Assembly: GCA_001870995.2 (NCBI GenBank)
Contig: MLAV02000004.1
Span: 310,001-374,000, forward strand
Direction of reading: 5' to 3'
From: Chitinophaga sp. CB10
GTDB lineage: Bacteria > Bacteroidota > Bacteroidia > Chitinophagales > Chitinophagaceae
DNA length: 64,000 nucleotides
Below, one piece after another: positions 9,361-18,737 of the stretch; position 1 is the stretch's first letter; every line of letters starts with the position of its first letter. The notes below the pieces were generated by a model. The model was not told the DNA's origin, ran no database searches, and was given only the letters and a program-made list of their open reading frames with translations. The position numbers were made by a program, and so were the translations under genes.

Positions 9361-9417
9361 TCAGTGTCAAATTGAAACTGCGAATATAGGTATTTAGCGC
9401 GACACGTTGGGGGGGCT

Positions 9418-9440
9418 TTCGGGGGATATTTTCCCCCGAA
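9418..9440. terminator. Hairpin after the sialic-acid operon
   Basis: TTCGGGGG (9418-9425) pairs perfectly with CCCCCGAA (9433-9440) across a 7-nt loop, 22 bp beyond the stop of the last sialic-acid gene on the minus strand. There is no T-tract after the stem, so it may be a Rho-dependent or 3'-stabilising hairpin rather than an intrinsic terminator. Confidence 0.45.
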
Positions 9441-9461
9441 TGAAATTCAGCCGGCAGCGCC

Positions 9462-12400
9462 CTACAGGCGTGGCTCTGGGCGTAATTCAATACGCATAGT
9501 GCTCGCCGGCAACCCATCTCCATTCACCAGGTTTGCATCCGTAAAGGGCGACCAGCCATAGTACACCGCCCGGGTACCGGCAGGTACGGGTATCCGGATA
9601 ACATGCCCTGTCATCACCGCATGCAGCTTCCGCCCGTCTTCCAGGGAAAATCCCCTAAGAGGCTGCCCGTCCGCCGTAGTAATGTTTTCTTTTTTATCAT
9701 AGGTAAGAAAGGCAGTATCGCCCCGCAGCACTGCGCTTTCAGGCGCCGGGCCACGATAGGCCAGCCGGTATCCGTATGTACGCGCCAATGCCACGCGCGC
9801 CAGCCGGGTACCCACGGTGCGCTTGTCCGTAGGATGCACATCCGTCCGGTCCCCTACGTCGCTGGTGACGGCCATCCCCGCATACGGAATGCTATCCGCC
9901 ATACGGAGCTGCTGCGCACGAAACAGCGGCCAGTATTCCGAATGATAACCTTTTTCCGTACTGATGCCGGACAGCAGGCAAAAATAAAAAGGCAGCTGCG
10001 GGGAATGCCACTGCGCCCGCCAGTCCGCCACCAGCAAAGGAAACAACTCCCCGTGCTGGATCACCCGCTCCTTACTCAGCGCGTTACTTTCGCCCTGGTA
10101 CCAGATGATACCTTTTACCTGCATCTGCGTTAGCGGGGCTATAGCGGCCTCGTAGAGGAAGCCCGGCTGAAACGGGTGCCGGTAGCCGTATTCATTGGCA
10201 GGCAGCGAAATATTTTTTTGCAGCAGCGCATCCAGGTTTTCATGCGCGCGCTGAATGCACCAGGGTTCCAATGCTTTGTTGGTCCACCAATTGCCTGCGA
10301 ACACGTTCCCCGCGTTATGATGGGCAGCCGCTCCGGATCGTAACCAGGCCTCCGCCGGACTACCCCCAACGGATATATTTATCAGTCCCACGGGTATATG
10401 CAACCGCTGCACTAAATTTTCCCCAAAATAAAAACCAACGGCGGAAAACACACTTGCTGTAACACTATCCGATACCCGCCAGCTGCCGCTGTAATACTGC
10501 TCCGGATGCAGGAAAACCGTATCCTTCACCGTATAAGGCACGTTGTAGGTGCTGGTATTTTTCTGCCGCTGCATTAACCGCAGCAAATGGTTGGCAGCCG
10601 CCGGCAGCGCGGCCCTGGCATGGGCCTCCTGCGCCATCGTAAACTCCATGTTGGATTGGCCCGCGCATACCCACACATCTCCGACCAGTACGTCATAACA
10701 ACTGATCGTACGCCGGCCGTCCGTAACAGATAAGACTTGCGGCGTGGTATCCGCGGCAGATGCAGGCAGCACAGCCATCCACGCCCCATCCTGCTTCACC
10801 TTTGCCACGGTTAATTGATTGCCAAACCGGATCCGCAGCACCGTGCCCGGCAGGCCGGTACCGAAAATCTGCATGGGCTTATCCCGCTGTAACACCATAT
10901 GATCCGTGAAGTAGTCCGACAGCGCAAAAGCAGGCTGCTGCAGCGGTACAAAGGTTCCCATCCACTTCACGGGATTCTGCCAGTCGGCCGCTTTCCCCAC
11001 CGCGCGCGGCAGGTGCAACACCACCTCATTCCATCCCTTGCGAAAAGGAACCATGGAAGGCGGGCGGTATTCATAGCCTTCATCCGTCAGCGGAAACTCC
11101 CCTTCGCCCTTGCGGCCGGCATGCTGCCACTGCGGCGGCGGCACAGGCTGGCCGTTGACGGTAACCTGGCTGCCCTTGTTGTCCCAGGCGCCGGCATCAG
11201 GGGTATTGCTGAAATAGGAGCGGGACAAATTATTGAACCCAATCCACACGGGCAGCAGCGTGTCGCGATCCGCGTAAAAGCTGGCCGTAGCAGTCCATTG
11301 CAGGGTATCCAGCCCTGCGGGAATCAATCCCTCCACGAGCGGATGCCAGAAATGCCGCAGCACCAAAGTGCCGCCCCTTGCGGGAATGCGCGATACTATA
11401 TTTCCGCGTGTATCCTTTCCCGTTAGCGTCCATTTCGTTTGCTGCGGCTGGTATGCAAAAGGCAGCCCTTTGAAATATTGTTGCCGGTGCGTGAGCAGGC
11501 GCTGTTCGAAATCGTCAAAATCCTTCACCATGGCGGCATCCCGGAGGTCCAGGTTGGCCTTCCAGCCGATAGTACCGCCGCCCCGCCAGCTGCGCTCTGC
11601 AAACGCCAGCATCGCGGGATATACCGGGTTCATGGCAAGTAAATCCTCCTCTGCAGCCACTTTGCGGTCATGCCAGAGGCAAATAATACCGCCCAGTACG
11701 TTTTGATCCGCACTAACGCGATCGCCTATACGGCGTTGGAAAATCGTGGGCACGCTTTCCAGCGGGTCCATATGATTGAGGTACAGGTGCCGGGAATCCA
11801 GGTAACGGGTATTTCCCCGCGCCGGCGCATCCCGCATCCATAGCTGGTGGATGGTAGTTGCCGGGATATTGCCGCCGGGGTCCCAACCGATGGTTTGCAC
11901 GCCCATACCGTTGATCATGCGGATCATTTCCGGCAGGAAGTTGTTGTTGGTGATCTTCACCTCATCCCCGCCGATGTGCAGGTAAGGCGGGCGGAACTCC
12001 CGGATGAAAGCCGTTACTATGCGGCGTAAATAATGCATCCCGCTGTCCGACTGCATGTCAAACCCCGTCGCCCGCCGGAAGCCAGCGCTGTGGCCCGGCA
12101 TGTCGATTTCAGGAACGAAAAGAATATGCCGTTCCGCACAATAGCGCATCAACTCATGGATATCCGCATTGGTATAATACCGGCCTTTCTGGCGCATCAT
12201 ATTGCTGTCCGCCGTCAGCGCAGGAAAGCCCGGCGCCTCCCAGCGCCAGGCAATATCTTCCGTGAAATGGAACTGGAATACGTTCAGTTTGTAGTCCGCC
12301 ATTTTATCGATCTGCTGCTTCAGCAGGGGCATGGATTGGTAATTCCGCCCAACATCCACCATATAACCGCGCCACGGAAAGGCCGGACTGTCGGCGATCT

Positions 12401-12797
12401 CGCAGGCCGCAAATACGCCCCCCTGCAGCAGCTGGCGTAAGGTACGGCTGCCGTTGAACATGCCGTGGTCCGTTGCCGCCGTAATCACGATCTTCGCAGG
12501 CGTTACCTGTAGCGTGTACCCTTCCCCGTTAGTAATATGTTTGTTTCCTTGGAGAGAGATATTAGCGCCGCCGGCAGCGCCTGCGCGTACTTCGGCACGG
12601 ATGCCTTTATCCTTCAGCCATTGCTGTAACTGCGCCGCCGTGGCTGCAAACCCACTATCATAGCAGATTTTCACCGCCTGGCGCAGGGGAAAACCGCCGG
12701 CCTGCCAATGCAGCGTTTGCGGCCGGGGAATCAGCGCGGGCCGCTGGGCGGACAATTGTAAGGATAAAAATAAAAGCAGGATCGTCCACCTCATCAC
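9462..12797 (-). CDS. Two-domain enzyme: GH20 beta-hexosaminidase fused to sialate O-acetylesterase
   Basis: 1111 residues with a Sec signal peptide (MMRWTILLLFLSLQLSAQ). Residues ~20-430 are a GH20 module: WRGYMVDVGRNYQSM, and HIGGDEV carrying the catalytic Asp278-Glu279 pair. Residues ~630-1100 form an SGNH-type sialate O-acetylesterase (SASA) module, with nucleophile Ser715 in CAGQSNMEF, the block IIWYQGESNA, and His988 in DVHPTD. A jelly-roll-like linker joins them. It should act in the periplasm or outside the cell, removing terminal HexNAc and O-acetyl groups that block sialidase. It is the last gene of the sialic-acid operon and overlaps the sialidase gene by 4 nt (ATGA). Confidence 0.9.
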   Translation of the reverse strand: MMRWTILLLFLSLQLSAQRPALIPRPQTLHWQAGGFPLRQAVKICYDSGFAATAAQLQQWLKDKGIRAEVRAGAAGGANISLQGNKHITNGEGYTLQVTPAKIVITAATDHGMFNGSRTLRQLLQGGVFAACEIADSPAFPWRGYMVDVGRNYQSMPLLKQQIDKMADYKLNVFQFHFTEDIAWRWEAPGFPALTADSNMMRQKGRYYTNADIHELMRYCAERHILFVPEIDMPGHSAGFRRATGFDMQSDSGMHYLRRIVTAFIREFRPPYLHIGGDEVKITNNNFLPEMIRMINGMGVQTIGWDPGGNIPATTIHQLWMRDAPARGNTRYLDSRHLYLNHMDPLESVPTIFQRRIGDRVSADQNVLGGIICLWHDRKVAAEEDLLAMNPVYPAMLAFAERSWRGGGTIGWKANLDLRDAAMVKDFDDFEQRLLTHRQQYFKGLPFAYQPQQTKWTLTGKDTRGNIVSRIPARGGTLVLRHFWHPLVEGLIPAGLDTLQWTATASFYADRDTLLPVWIGFNNLSRSYFSNTPDAGAWDNKGSQVTVNGQPVPPPQWQHAGRKGEGEFPLTDEGYEYRPPSMVPFRKGWNEVVLHLPRAVGKAADWQNPVKWMGTFVPLQQPAFALSDYFTDHMVLQRDKPMQIFGTGLPGTVLRIRFGNQLTVAKVKQDGAWMAVLPASAADTTPQVLSVTDGRRTISCYDVLVGDVWVCAGQSNMEFTMAQEAHARAALPAAANHLLRLMQRQKNTSTYNVPYTVKDTVFLHPEQYYSGSWRVSDSVTASVFSAVGFYFGENLVQRLHIPVGLINISVGGSPAEAWLRSGAAAHHNAGNVFAGNWWTNKALEPWCIQRAHENLDALLQKNISLPANEYGYRHPFQPGFLYEAAIAPLTQMQVKGIIWYQGESNALSKERVIQHGELFPLLVADWRAQWHSPQLPFYFCLLSGISTEKGYHSEYWPLFRAQQLRMADSIPYAGMAVTSDVGDRTDVHPTDKRTVGTRLARVALARTYGYRLAYRGPAPESAVLRGDTAFLTYDKKENITTADGQPLRGFSLEDGRKLHAVMTGHVIRIPVPAGTRAVYYGWSPFTDANLVNGDGLPASTMRIELRPEPRL

Positions 12798-13951
12798 TTC
12801 GCATTTACTTCCCGGAATACGATTTCGCTATACCCTTTGTATTCGTACAGTATCCCCAGGCGCTTGTTCCGCAGCAGCGCCAGGTCCGAATACGCGGTAT
12901 AATCCCCTTTCCGGTTGTCCGTAGCCGCCACCGGGATGGTTACCGGCCAGGTTGCTCCTTCGTCATAACTGATGCGCACCGTGAGATGATTGCGCTGCAA
13001 GGTATCCGCCGCGTTGGCAAACGCCAGCACCGCTTTCTTCTTTTTCCAGCCGATGTTCAGGATACTGCCCTGGCATACGGGGTCCGGCAGTTGCGGATCA
13101 AAGTAGGTAGTATCCCAGGAGGCGCCGCCATCCTTGCTGATGCCTACAATGCGTTGCCGCTTCTCCCCTTGTTGGTTGCGCGCATTCAGCATGAGCCGGC
13201 CGTTGCTTAGCTCCGCCGCGGTGCATTCATTGGAGCCCGGCACAGGAAGCGTGGCCGCGAGGTGAAAGGTTTTGCCATGATCATCCGTATAAAAGCCGTG
13301 GGCCGCATAGTCCGTAAAGCGCGACTGCGGCGCGCCCTGGGAATGGTTGGCGGCAACGTATATGCGTCCCCGGTAGAGGCCCTGTGTGAACTGTAACGCA
13401 TGCCCCGGCGTGTTGGCATAGCTGCGCCAATCCTCCGGGTAATCGTAAGCCGGGTTGGTCTGCGGCTGGCGCGGCCGGTGTACCTGCGCGGTAATATTCA
13501 CCGGGGCGGACCAGGTTGCGCCGCCATCCGCACTCGTTATGTACCATACCTCGCGCAGCCCTTTGCCCTTGCGTACTTCCCCTTCATGGTTGTTGCCGGT
13601 GTTGTAGAAAAGAAAAATACGCCCTTTGGGATATTGCGGGTCCGTCAGGTCCACCACGGGCGCAGGGTTGCCCGCTTGCAGGCTGTCATAGTCCACTACC
13701 ACCTGCAGGGGCGACCAGCTCTTACCGTTGTCCGTGCTGGTTTTCAGCACGAGGTTAATATCGCCGAAATCTCCCGCGTGGTTCACCCGGCCTTCCGCAA
13801 AAGCCAATAGCTTTCCATCCGGCAGGCTAACGATGGCGGGGATACGAAAACTCTTATAGCCGTCCGTACCGCTTTTGTACACGGTCACGGGCGACTGACT
13901 GCGGGCTATCAGGCCGCAGGCCAATAAAATAATTGTAAATAACTTGTTCAT
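12794..13951 (-). CDS. Exo-alpha-sialidase (GH33-type, BNR repeats)
   Basis: The start at 13951 gives the signal peptide MNKLFTIILLACGLIARSQ; a GTG/ATG-type extension to 13966 would add only five residues. The FRIP arginine motif appears in SFRIPAIV, near residue 37. Asp-box (SxDxGxxW) repeats follow: STDNGKSW, SADGGATW, SKDGGASW, SYDEGATW, plus a degenerate DDHGKTF. These are the hallmarks of bacterial six-bladed-propeller sialidases. It should release sialic acid from glycoconjugates outside or in the periplasm. Its neighbours downstream (epimerase, symporter, lyase) process the freed sugar. The family is clear; linkage preference cannot be read from sequence. Confidence 0.93.
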   Translation of the reverse strand: MNKLFTIILLACGLIARSQSPVTVYKSGTDGYKSFRIPAIVSLPDGKLLAFAEGRVNHAGDFGDINLVLKTSTDNGKSWSPLQVVVDYDSLQAGNPAPVVDLTDPQYPKGRIFLFYNTGNNHEGEVRKGKGLREVWYITSADGGATWSAPVNITAQVHRPRQPQTNPAYDYPEDWRSYANTPGHALQFTQGLYRGRIYVAANHSQGAPQSRFTDYAAHGFYTDDHGKTFHLAATLPVPGSNECTAAELSNGRLMLNARNQQGEKRQRIVGISKDGGASWDTTYFDPQLPDPVCQGSILNIGWKKKKAVLAFANAADTLQRNHLTVRISYDEGATWPVTIPVAATDNRKGDYTAYSDLALLRNKRLGILYEYKGYSEIVFREVNAK

Positions 13952-13967
13952 GTTCCAAATAAGCATA

Positions 13968-15146
13968 CTAAATGAAGGATTGCAACAACCGGGCGCAGTA
14001 CCACTCCTGCCGCGGCAGGTGGAAAGGCCCTTTGAATAAATTCCCTTTCAGGGTCACGCTCACGCGGCCATCCCGGTGCAGATAGCCGTACCATTCGCCG
14101 TTTGCCGCATCATGAAAATGTTGGTAGGCGTATTGATGAATCTTTGCATGCCAGTCCGCATACTTTTCATTTCCCGTCATCACATACGCCAGCAAGGTAG
14201 CAATAATTGCTTCATTTTGCGGCCACCAGAATTTCATATCCTGCCAGTATTCCTGCACGGGCTTGCCGTACACGTCCCGGAAGTAGAGGATGCCGCCGTA
14301 TCGCTCATCCCAACCCCGCTCCCACATGTAGTCGAGCATGCGGCAACCGAGGCGGATCAGCGCCGGATCATTGTTGCGGTGGCGCGCTTCATGCAAGATA
14401 AACCAGGCGCCTTCAATGGCGTGACCGGGGTTTAGGGTACGGCCATCGAAGTGGTCGATAATACTGCCATCCGGCGCCACTTGTTCCATCACGCAGCGGA
14501 TATCATCCTTCACAAAATCGTTTTCAATTTCGCTGATCCAGGCGCTGATCCGGGCATCGCAGCGCGGGTCGCCAATGGTATCCCGGAGCTGCTGCGCCGT
14601 GTTGATCATGATCATGGGCACGCCAATGCCTTTTGCCGGCCGCACATCCGTAAACTTGGGCTCCAGCAATCCGGGGGTGGTAGCGTAGGCAATGCATTTG
14701 CCGAAGAGCTCCCGGGCTTTGTCCGCAATCACCGCATCCCCGCTGGCTTTCGCATAAGCGGCCATGGCGATTACGGCAAAGGTTTCGGAAAAAAAGTAAC
14801 GGCGTTTGCGGATGGGGCGGCCTTCCCGTGTAACGTGGAAGAACATGCGGCCATCCGTATCAAAGCAGTGGTTCAGCAAAAAATCGATACCTGTCTTAGC
14901 GCCATCCAGCCATTCCTGCCGGGGCTCCACGGTATTGTACAATGTGGCCAGCAGCCAGGCGGCGCGGCCCTGTATCCATACGGCCTTGTCATCATCCAGG
15001 AGCCGGCCCTGCTCATCGCGCATGAGGAGATAGCCGCCATATTCCTGGTCGATAGACCGTGGAAACCAGAATGGAAGCGTATCTTCCAGCAACTGGCTGT
15101 TATAAAACTCATACAGCGCGCGCAACTGTTCTTTCGTATATGCCAT
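13968..15146 (-). CDS. N-acylglucosamine 2-epimerase (AGE/RenBP family)
   Basis: 392 residues, an (alpha/alpha)6-barrel epimerase with no signal peptide. Typical segments are DKAVWIQGRAAWLLATLYN, DGRTLNPGHAIEGAWFILHEARHR, MKFWWPQNEAI and the C-terminal FKGPFHLPRQEWYC. It should convert N-acetylmannosamine to N-acetylglucosamine in the cytosol without phosphorylation, the route known from Bacteroides (lyase, then 2-epimerase, then kinase). The start overlaps the symporter gene by 38 nt and the stop is 16 nt before the sialidase start, so it is firmly in the operon. A cellobiose 2-epimerase or mannose isomerase activity is less likely in this context. Confidence 0.92.
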   Translation of the reverse strand: MAYTKEQLRALYEFYNSQLLEDTLPFWFPRSIDQEYGGYLLMRDEQGRLLDDDKAVWIQGRAAWLLATLYNTVEPRQEWLDGAKTGIDFLLNHCFDTDGRMFFHVTREGRPIRKRRYFFSETFAVIAMAAYAKASGDAVIADKARELFGKCIAYATTPGLLEPKFTDVRPAKGIGVPMIMINTAQQLRDTIGDPRCDARISAWISEIENDFVKDDIRCVMEQVAPDGSIIDHFDGRTLNPGHAIEGAWFILHEARHRNNDPALIRLGCRMLDYMWERGWDERYGGILYFRDVYGKPVQEYWQDMKFWWPQNEAIIATLLAYVMTGNEKYADWHAKIHQYAYQHFHDAANGEWYGYLHRDGRVSVTLKGNLFKGPFHLPRQEWYCARLLQSFI

Positions 15147-17718
15147 GTCTGATTTTTTTATCCGGGAAACTGAAGATCAACCCTGCCAGCACGCAGGCCA
15201 CGAGGCCTGTGAAAGCGTACATCAGCAGGTGTATTTGCGTGTACCGCAGCAGCAGTACCTGTACCACGGCGCTCACTGCAAAACCGATGATAGCGCCTTT
15301 GGCCGTAGTACGTTTGAAGAAGATGCCCAGCAGGAACAGCCCGCCCACGGAGCCGGTGAACAGGCCCATGATGAGGTTAAACTCATCCCAAAGGGAGGTA
15401 GCGCCCCAGGAGGCCATCATCCAGGCCACCAGCGTGCCAAACAGGCCCACTACCAGCGTCACTATCCTGGCGGTTTTCAGGTAGTATTTATCCGCCCGGC
15501 CGGGCAGCTGCCGCCTGAAGAAATCATTTACCACCACGGTGGCCACGCCGTTTACGGAGCCGTTCAAACTCCCCATGGCCGCGGCAAAGATGGCGGTGAT
15601 TACCAGTCCTGCTATGCCTTTGGGCAGCTGCGTCACAATGTACCAGGGGAAAATCGTATCCTGGTTGTTAAGCGCAATGTTCACCTGCGCGGGATGATCC
15701 CGGTAAAACAGGAACAGCAGCGTGCCGATGGCAAAAAAGATGATGGTAGACGGCAAGGTAAGCCAGGCGCCGAGTTGCAGGCTTTTCACGGCCGTCTTTT
15801 CATCCGTCGTGGTTAAATAGCGCTGCACCACCGTTTGATCGCAACCGTACTGGATGAGGTTGAGCGCGAAGCCGCCGATCACCACCACCCAAAAAGTGCT
15901 GCTGGTAAAATCGAAACGGAGGTCAAAAAGTTGCAGCTTTTGGTAAGCTTGTAAGGTATGCAGGTTATGGGACAGCGGATGATCCAGGTCCAGCGGAATC
16001 AGCACCAGCGCGAGCAGCGCGCCGGTCAGCAGGATGATGACCTGCACCACTTCCGTCCATATCACCGCTTCGATGCCGCCTAACACGGTATAGAACAAAC
16101 TCACCACGCCCATAACGACGATGCTTGTTCGTACGTCTATGCCCGTTACAACGCTCAGGGCTATACTGGGCAGCAGGATCACGATGCCCATGCGGCCCAG
16201 CTGCAGCAGGATGTACATCATGGCGGCAATGCCGCGCACGCTGTAATTGAAGCGGTTTTCCAGGAACTCGTAGCTGGAAGTGACGCCCAGCCGGCGATAG
16301 AACGGGATGAAATAACGCACCACCACCGGCATGATCATGATGATGGTCATCAGGAGAAAAAAGTAAGTCCAGTCTGTAGCATAGGTCTTGGCAGGGATGC
16401 CGATAAAGGTAATAGCGCTGAGCTTAGCCCCGAATATGCTTAAACCCGTGGCCCATCCCGGAATTTTTTGCCCGCCTTTGAAATAGTCTGCCGTACTGTT
16501 TTGCTTCAGGCTGGTCCAGATACCGATGCCGAGCATCAGCACAAAATAGGCAGCCAGTAAGATATAATCCAGCGTGGAGAAGAAGGAGGGCCGGCTCACC
16601 ACACCCCTGTACACGGCGGTGGTGCGGGTTCCGGGCTTTACCTCCCCGGAAGGGATGAATATTTCATCGTTCCATTTCACGGCGGTGGTGGTTACGGCCG
16701 CGGGGAACGGGAGGTCCGTTAATTTAGTCCATACGTCCGTAGCGGTATTGTACAGCAGCAGGCTCCTGTTGAAACCCGGGTGGCTGTGGAGCAGCGCCAG
16801 TTTTTCGTTAGCAATCCTGTCTTTTTCCGCCTGGCTGCCGGCGGCTTTGATGGCGGCGTTAAAGCTTTCGATGCGGTGGAACAGCTGCCCGTCGTCCCCG
16901 CCGGTGAGCAGGATGTAGGTGCTACCGTAGGGCAATGCCGTGCCGGCGGACCAATGCAGCATTGCTTTACCATCGCTGACGGGGCTGGCGCTGGTCCATT
17001 GGCCTGTTTTAGGCGTATAACGGTACACGTCCCCGCTGAGCTCACTGATGCCATTATTGGTAGCGGCTCTGCCGCCAATGGCGTATAGGCATGGGTATTC
17101 CCCGTTTGACTGTGTAACCAGTTGGAGATGGGAACGCACTGTTGGCAGGGAGGCTACCTGTTTCCATACCGGTCTGGCGGCGGCTACATCCATCATCCAT
17201 ACGGCGGCTGTAGGGCCGTTGAGCGTTTCCCCGCCGGCTAAGTACACCTGCGTGCCGAGTACCGCCGCTCCTGCGTTGGCCGTAGGTACAGGCAAGGCAG
17301 GGAAAGTGGTAACCGCCACACTGCCGTTCCATTGCAGCAGATACACCGCGGCGGACAGGCCGGCAGCGGTTTCCCCGCCGATGCACAATACGCCTTGCGG
17401 CAGCGTAACGCTGGCGCCGTAGGCCACTGGCTGCGGGAGGCGGTAATGCGTTGCAGCCTCCCAGGTGAACTGCTCCTGCTGGCGGGACAGTACAAATATT
17501 TCATCATGGTAAGCCTTCTTACCTCCCTCCCATGGCATAGCATCCGGGAAGTTGGCCCCGCCAGCCACCAGCAGGCGATCGCCGGCAATGCCCGCAAAAG
17601 CGCCGGCCACGCCGGGTTGCAGCTGGCCGGCCACCGACCAGGAGATGTGGTTTACCTCCTGTTGCTGCGCCCGCGCGTTCAATCCCCATAACATAATCAG
17701 TAACAATAAAATTCTCAC
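15109..17718 (-). CDS. Fusion of periplasmic Neu5Ac mutarotase (Kelch) and Na+/solute symporter
   Basis: 869 residues. A signal peptide (MRILLLLIMLWGLNARAQ) leads a ~360-residue Kelch propeller with repeated GG-containing blades (LLVAGGANFPDAMPWEGG, VLCIGGETAAG, VYLAGGETLNG, LYAIGGRAAT), matching the cyclically permuted mutarotase/NanM group. From about residue 385 the protein is a sodium/solute symporter with ~13 helices (SIFGAKLSAITFIGIPAKTY, then YTVLGGIEAVIWTEVVQV). NanM-type enzymes speed anomerisation of Neu5Ac. Here the periplasmic enzyme is tethered to its likely carrier. It lies 80 bp after nanA and overlaps the epimerase gene by 38 nt. Confidence 0.9.
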   Translation of the reverse strand: MRILLLLIMLWGLNARAQQQEVNHISWSVAGQLQPGVAGAFAGIAGDRLLVAGGANFPDAMPWEGGKKAYHDEIFVLSRQQEQFTWEAATHYRLPQPVAYGASVTLPQGVLCIGGETAAGLSAAVYLLQWNGSVAVTTFPALPVPTANAGAAVLGTQVYLAGGETLNGPTAAVWMMDVAAARPVWKQVASLPTVRSHLQLVTQSNGEYPCLYAIGGRAATNNGISELSGDVYRYTPKTGQWTSASPVSDGKAMLHWSAGTALPYGSTYILLTGGDDGQLFHRIESFNAAIKAAGSQAEKDRIANEKLALLHSHPGFNRSLLLYNTATDVWTKLTDLPFPAAVTTTAVKWNDEIFIPSGEVKPGTRTTAVYRGVVSRPSFFSTLDYILLAAYFVLMLGIGIWTSLKQNSTADYFKGGQKIPGWATGLSIFGAKLSAITFIGIPAKTYATDWTYFFLLMTIIMIMPVVVRYFIPFYRRLGVTSSYEFLENRFNYSVRGIAAMMYILLQLGRMGIVILLPSIALSVVTGIDVRTSIVVMGVVSLFYTVLGGIEAVIWTEVVQVIILLTGALLALVLIPLDLDHPLSHNLHTLQAYQKLQLFDLRFDFTSSTFWVVVIGGFALNLIQYGCDQTVVQRYLTTTDEKTAVKSLQLGAWLTLPSTIIFFAIGTLLFLFYRDHPAQVNIALNNQDTIFPWYIVTQLPKGIAGLVITAIFAAAMGSLNGSVNGVATVVVNDFFRRQLPGRADKYYLKTARIVTLVVGLFGTLVAWMMASWGATSLWDEFNLIMGLFTGSVGGLFLLGIFFKRTTAKGAIIGFAVSAVVQVLLLRYTQIHLLMYAFTGLVACVLAGLIFSFPDKKIRHGIYERTVARAV

Positions 17719-17739
17719 GAAAAATTATTTTATACGGTG

Positions 17740-17767
17740 ACAGCACCCGGCGGAAACCGGGCGCTGT
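17740..17767. promoter_or_regulatory. Intra-operon hairpin between nanA and the symporter gene
   Basis: ACAGCACCCGG (17740-17750) pairs with CCGGGCGCTGT (17757-17767) with one mismatch and a 6-nt loop. It fills part of the 80-bp gap, the largest in the operon. A T-rich stretch follows further on in the minus strand, so it may be an attenuator, a partial terminator or an mRNA processing/stability site. Confidence 0.45.
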
Positions 17768-17798
17768 TAACGATGGTTGCTTCAAAAAGAAGTGCTCC

Positions 17799-18719
17799 CT
17801 ACTTGGAACAATACTCCCCAAACCCAAGCGCCGCCACCTCCGCCTGAAATGCCTCAAACTGAACCGGCGTCATATTCTTCACCGGCAGGCGAAACCCGCC
17901 GCAGTCCAGCCCGATCATTTTCATATAGGCTTTACCGGTAGCAATACCGCCATATTTGCCCAGCAGGCGAATCATGTCTATCGACTGCTGCTGCAACCGC
18001 TGCGCAAGCGCCAGATCCCCTGCGGCAAAAGCATCCATCAGGCGGTAATACAACGGCGCGGCATAGTTGAAAGTACTGCCCACGCCGGCTTTCGCGCCTA
18101 CGGCCAGGGAAGCCAACAGGTTTTCGTCCCTGCCCCAGAGCATATCATATTTCTTATGTTGAAAGTTGATACAGCTTTGATAATCCATGAAATCCTCATG
18201 GGTATATTTCACGCCTGCGAAGTTGGAGATCTGCCCGTCTACCGCTTTCAGCAGGTCGGCCATCGCATACCCCACGCCCGTCAGCACGGGGATGTGGTAG
18301 TAATAAAACGGCATATCCGGCACAGCGGCAGCCACCATTGCGCAGCACTCTGCCAGCACCCCTACGCTGGCAGGTTTGAAGTAAAAGGGCGCCGTCAGCG
18401 ATACGGCGTACAGCCCTTCCTGGCGGGCATGCAGGGCCTGGTCTATGCAGTCCTGCAAACTGGTGCCGCCTACCAGCGTCATGATTTTAAAATCTTTATC
18501 GCCTTTGGCGGCAGCGGCCCAGGCGCTGGTCACCAGCATTTTTTCCCGGCTCGTGGTGGACACGCCTTCGCCGGTGGAGCCGTTAATAAAAGCGCCGGTG
18601 ACGCCATTCTTCTTCAGCATGGCATAATAAGCCGGTATCAAATCCAGGTTCAGGGAACCGTCCGGATGCATGGGTGTAAACGGCGCAGCAATCAATTTGC
18701 TCAAATGCTCTATCGTCAT
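17799..18719 (-). CDS. nanA: N-acetylneuraminate lyase
   Basis: 306 residues, a DapA-superfamily (beta/alpha)8 aldolase. The substrate loop GSTGEG is at residues 47-52, with the family Tyr141 in YYYHIP and the Schiff-base lysine Lys171 in FAGVKYTHED. NanA-type sequence replaces the DHDPS-type loop around the active site. It cleaves Neu5Ac into ManNAc and pyruvate in the cytosol; the epimerase two genes downstream then handles ManNAc. It starts 18 bp after the susD stop. A dihydrodipicolinate synthase is the main alternative, but the operon makes lyase far more likely. Confidence 0.93.
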   Translation of the reverse strand: MTIEHLSKLIAAPFTPMHPDGSLNLDLIPAYYAMLKKNGVTGAFINGSTGEGVSTTSREKMLVTSAWAAAAKGDKDFKIMTLVGGTSLQDCIDQALHARQEGLYAVSLTAPFYFKPASVGVLAECCAMVAAAVPDMPFYYYHIPVLTGVGYAMADLLKAVDGQISNFAGVKYTHEDFMDYQSCINFQHKKYDMLWGRDENLLASLAVGAKAGVGSTFNYAAPLYYRLMDAFAAGDLALAQRLQQQSIDMIRLLGKYGGIATGKAYMKMIGLDCGGFRLPVKNMTPVQFEAFQAEVAALGFGEYCSK

Positions 18720-18737
18720 ATCTGTAATTTAAAAATG

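Noticed and set aside
7345..9375. 676-residue plus-strand open frame
   Set aside because: It lies wholly antisense to the PIF1-like helicase, has no recognisable domain and shows the His/Arg/Gln-rich bias of a shadow frame in GC-rich DNA.
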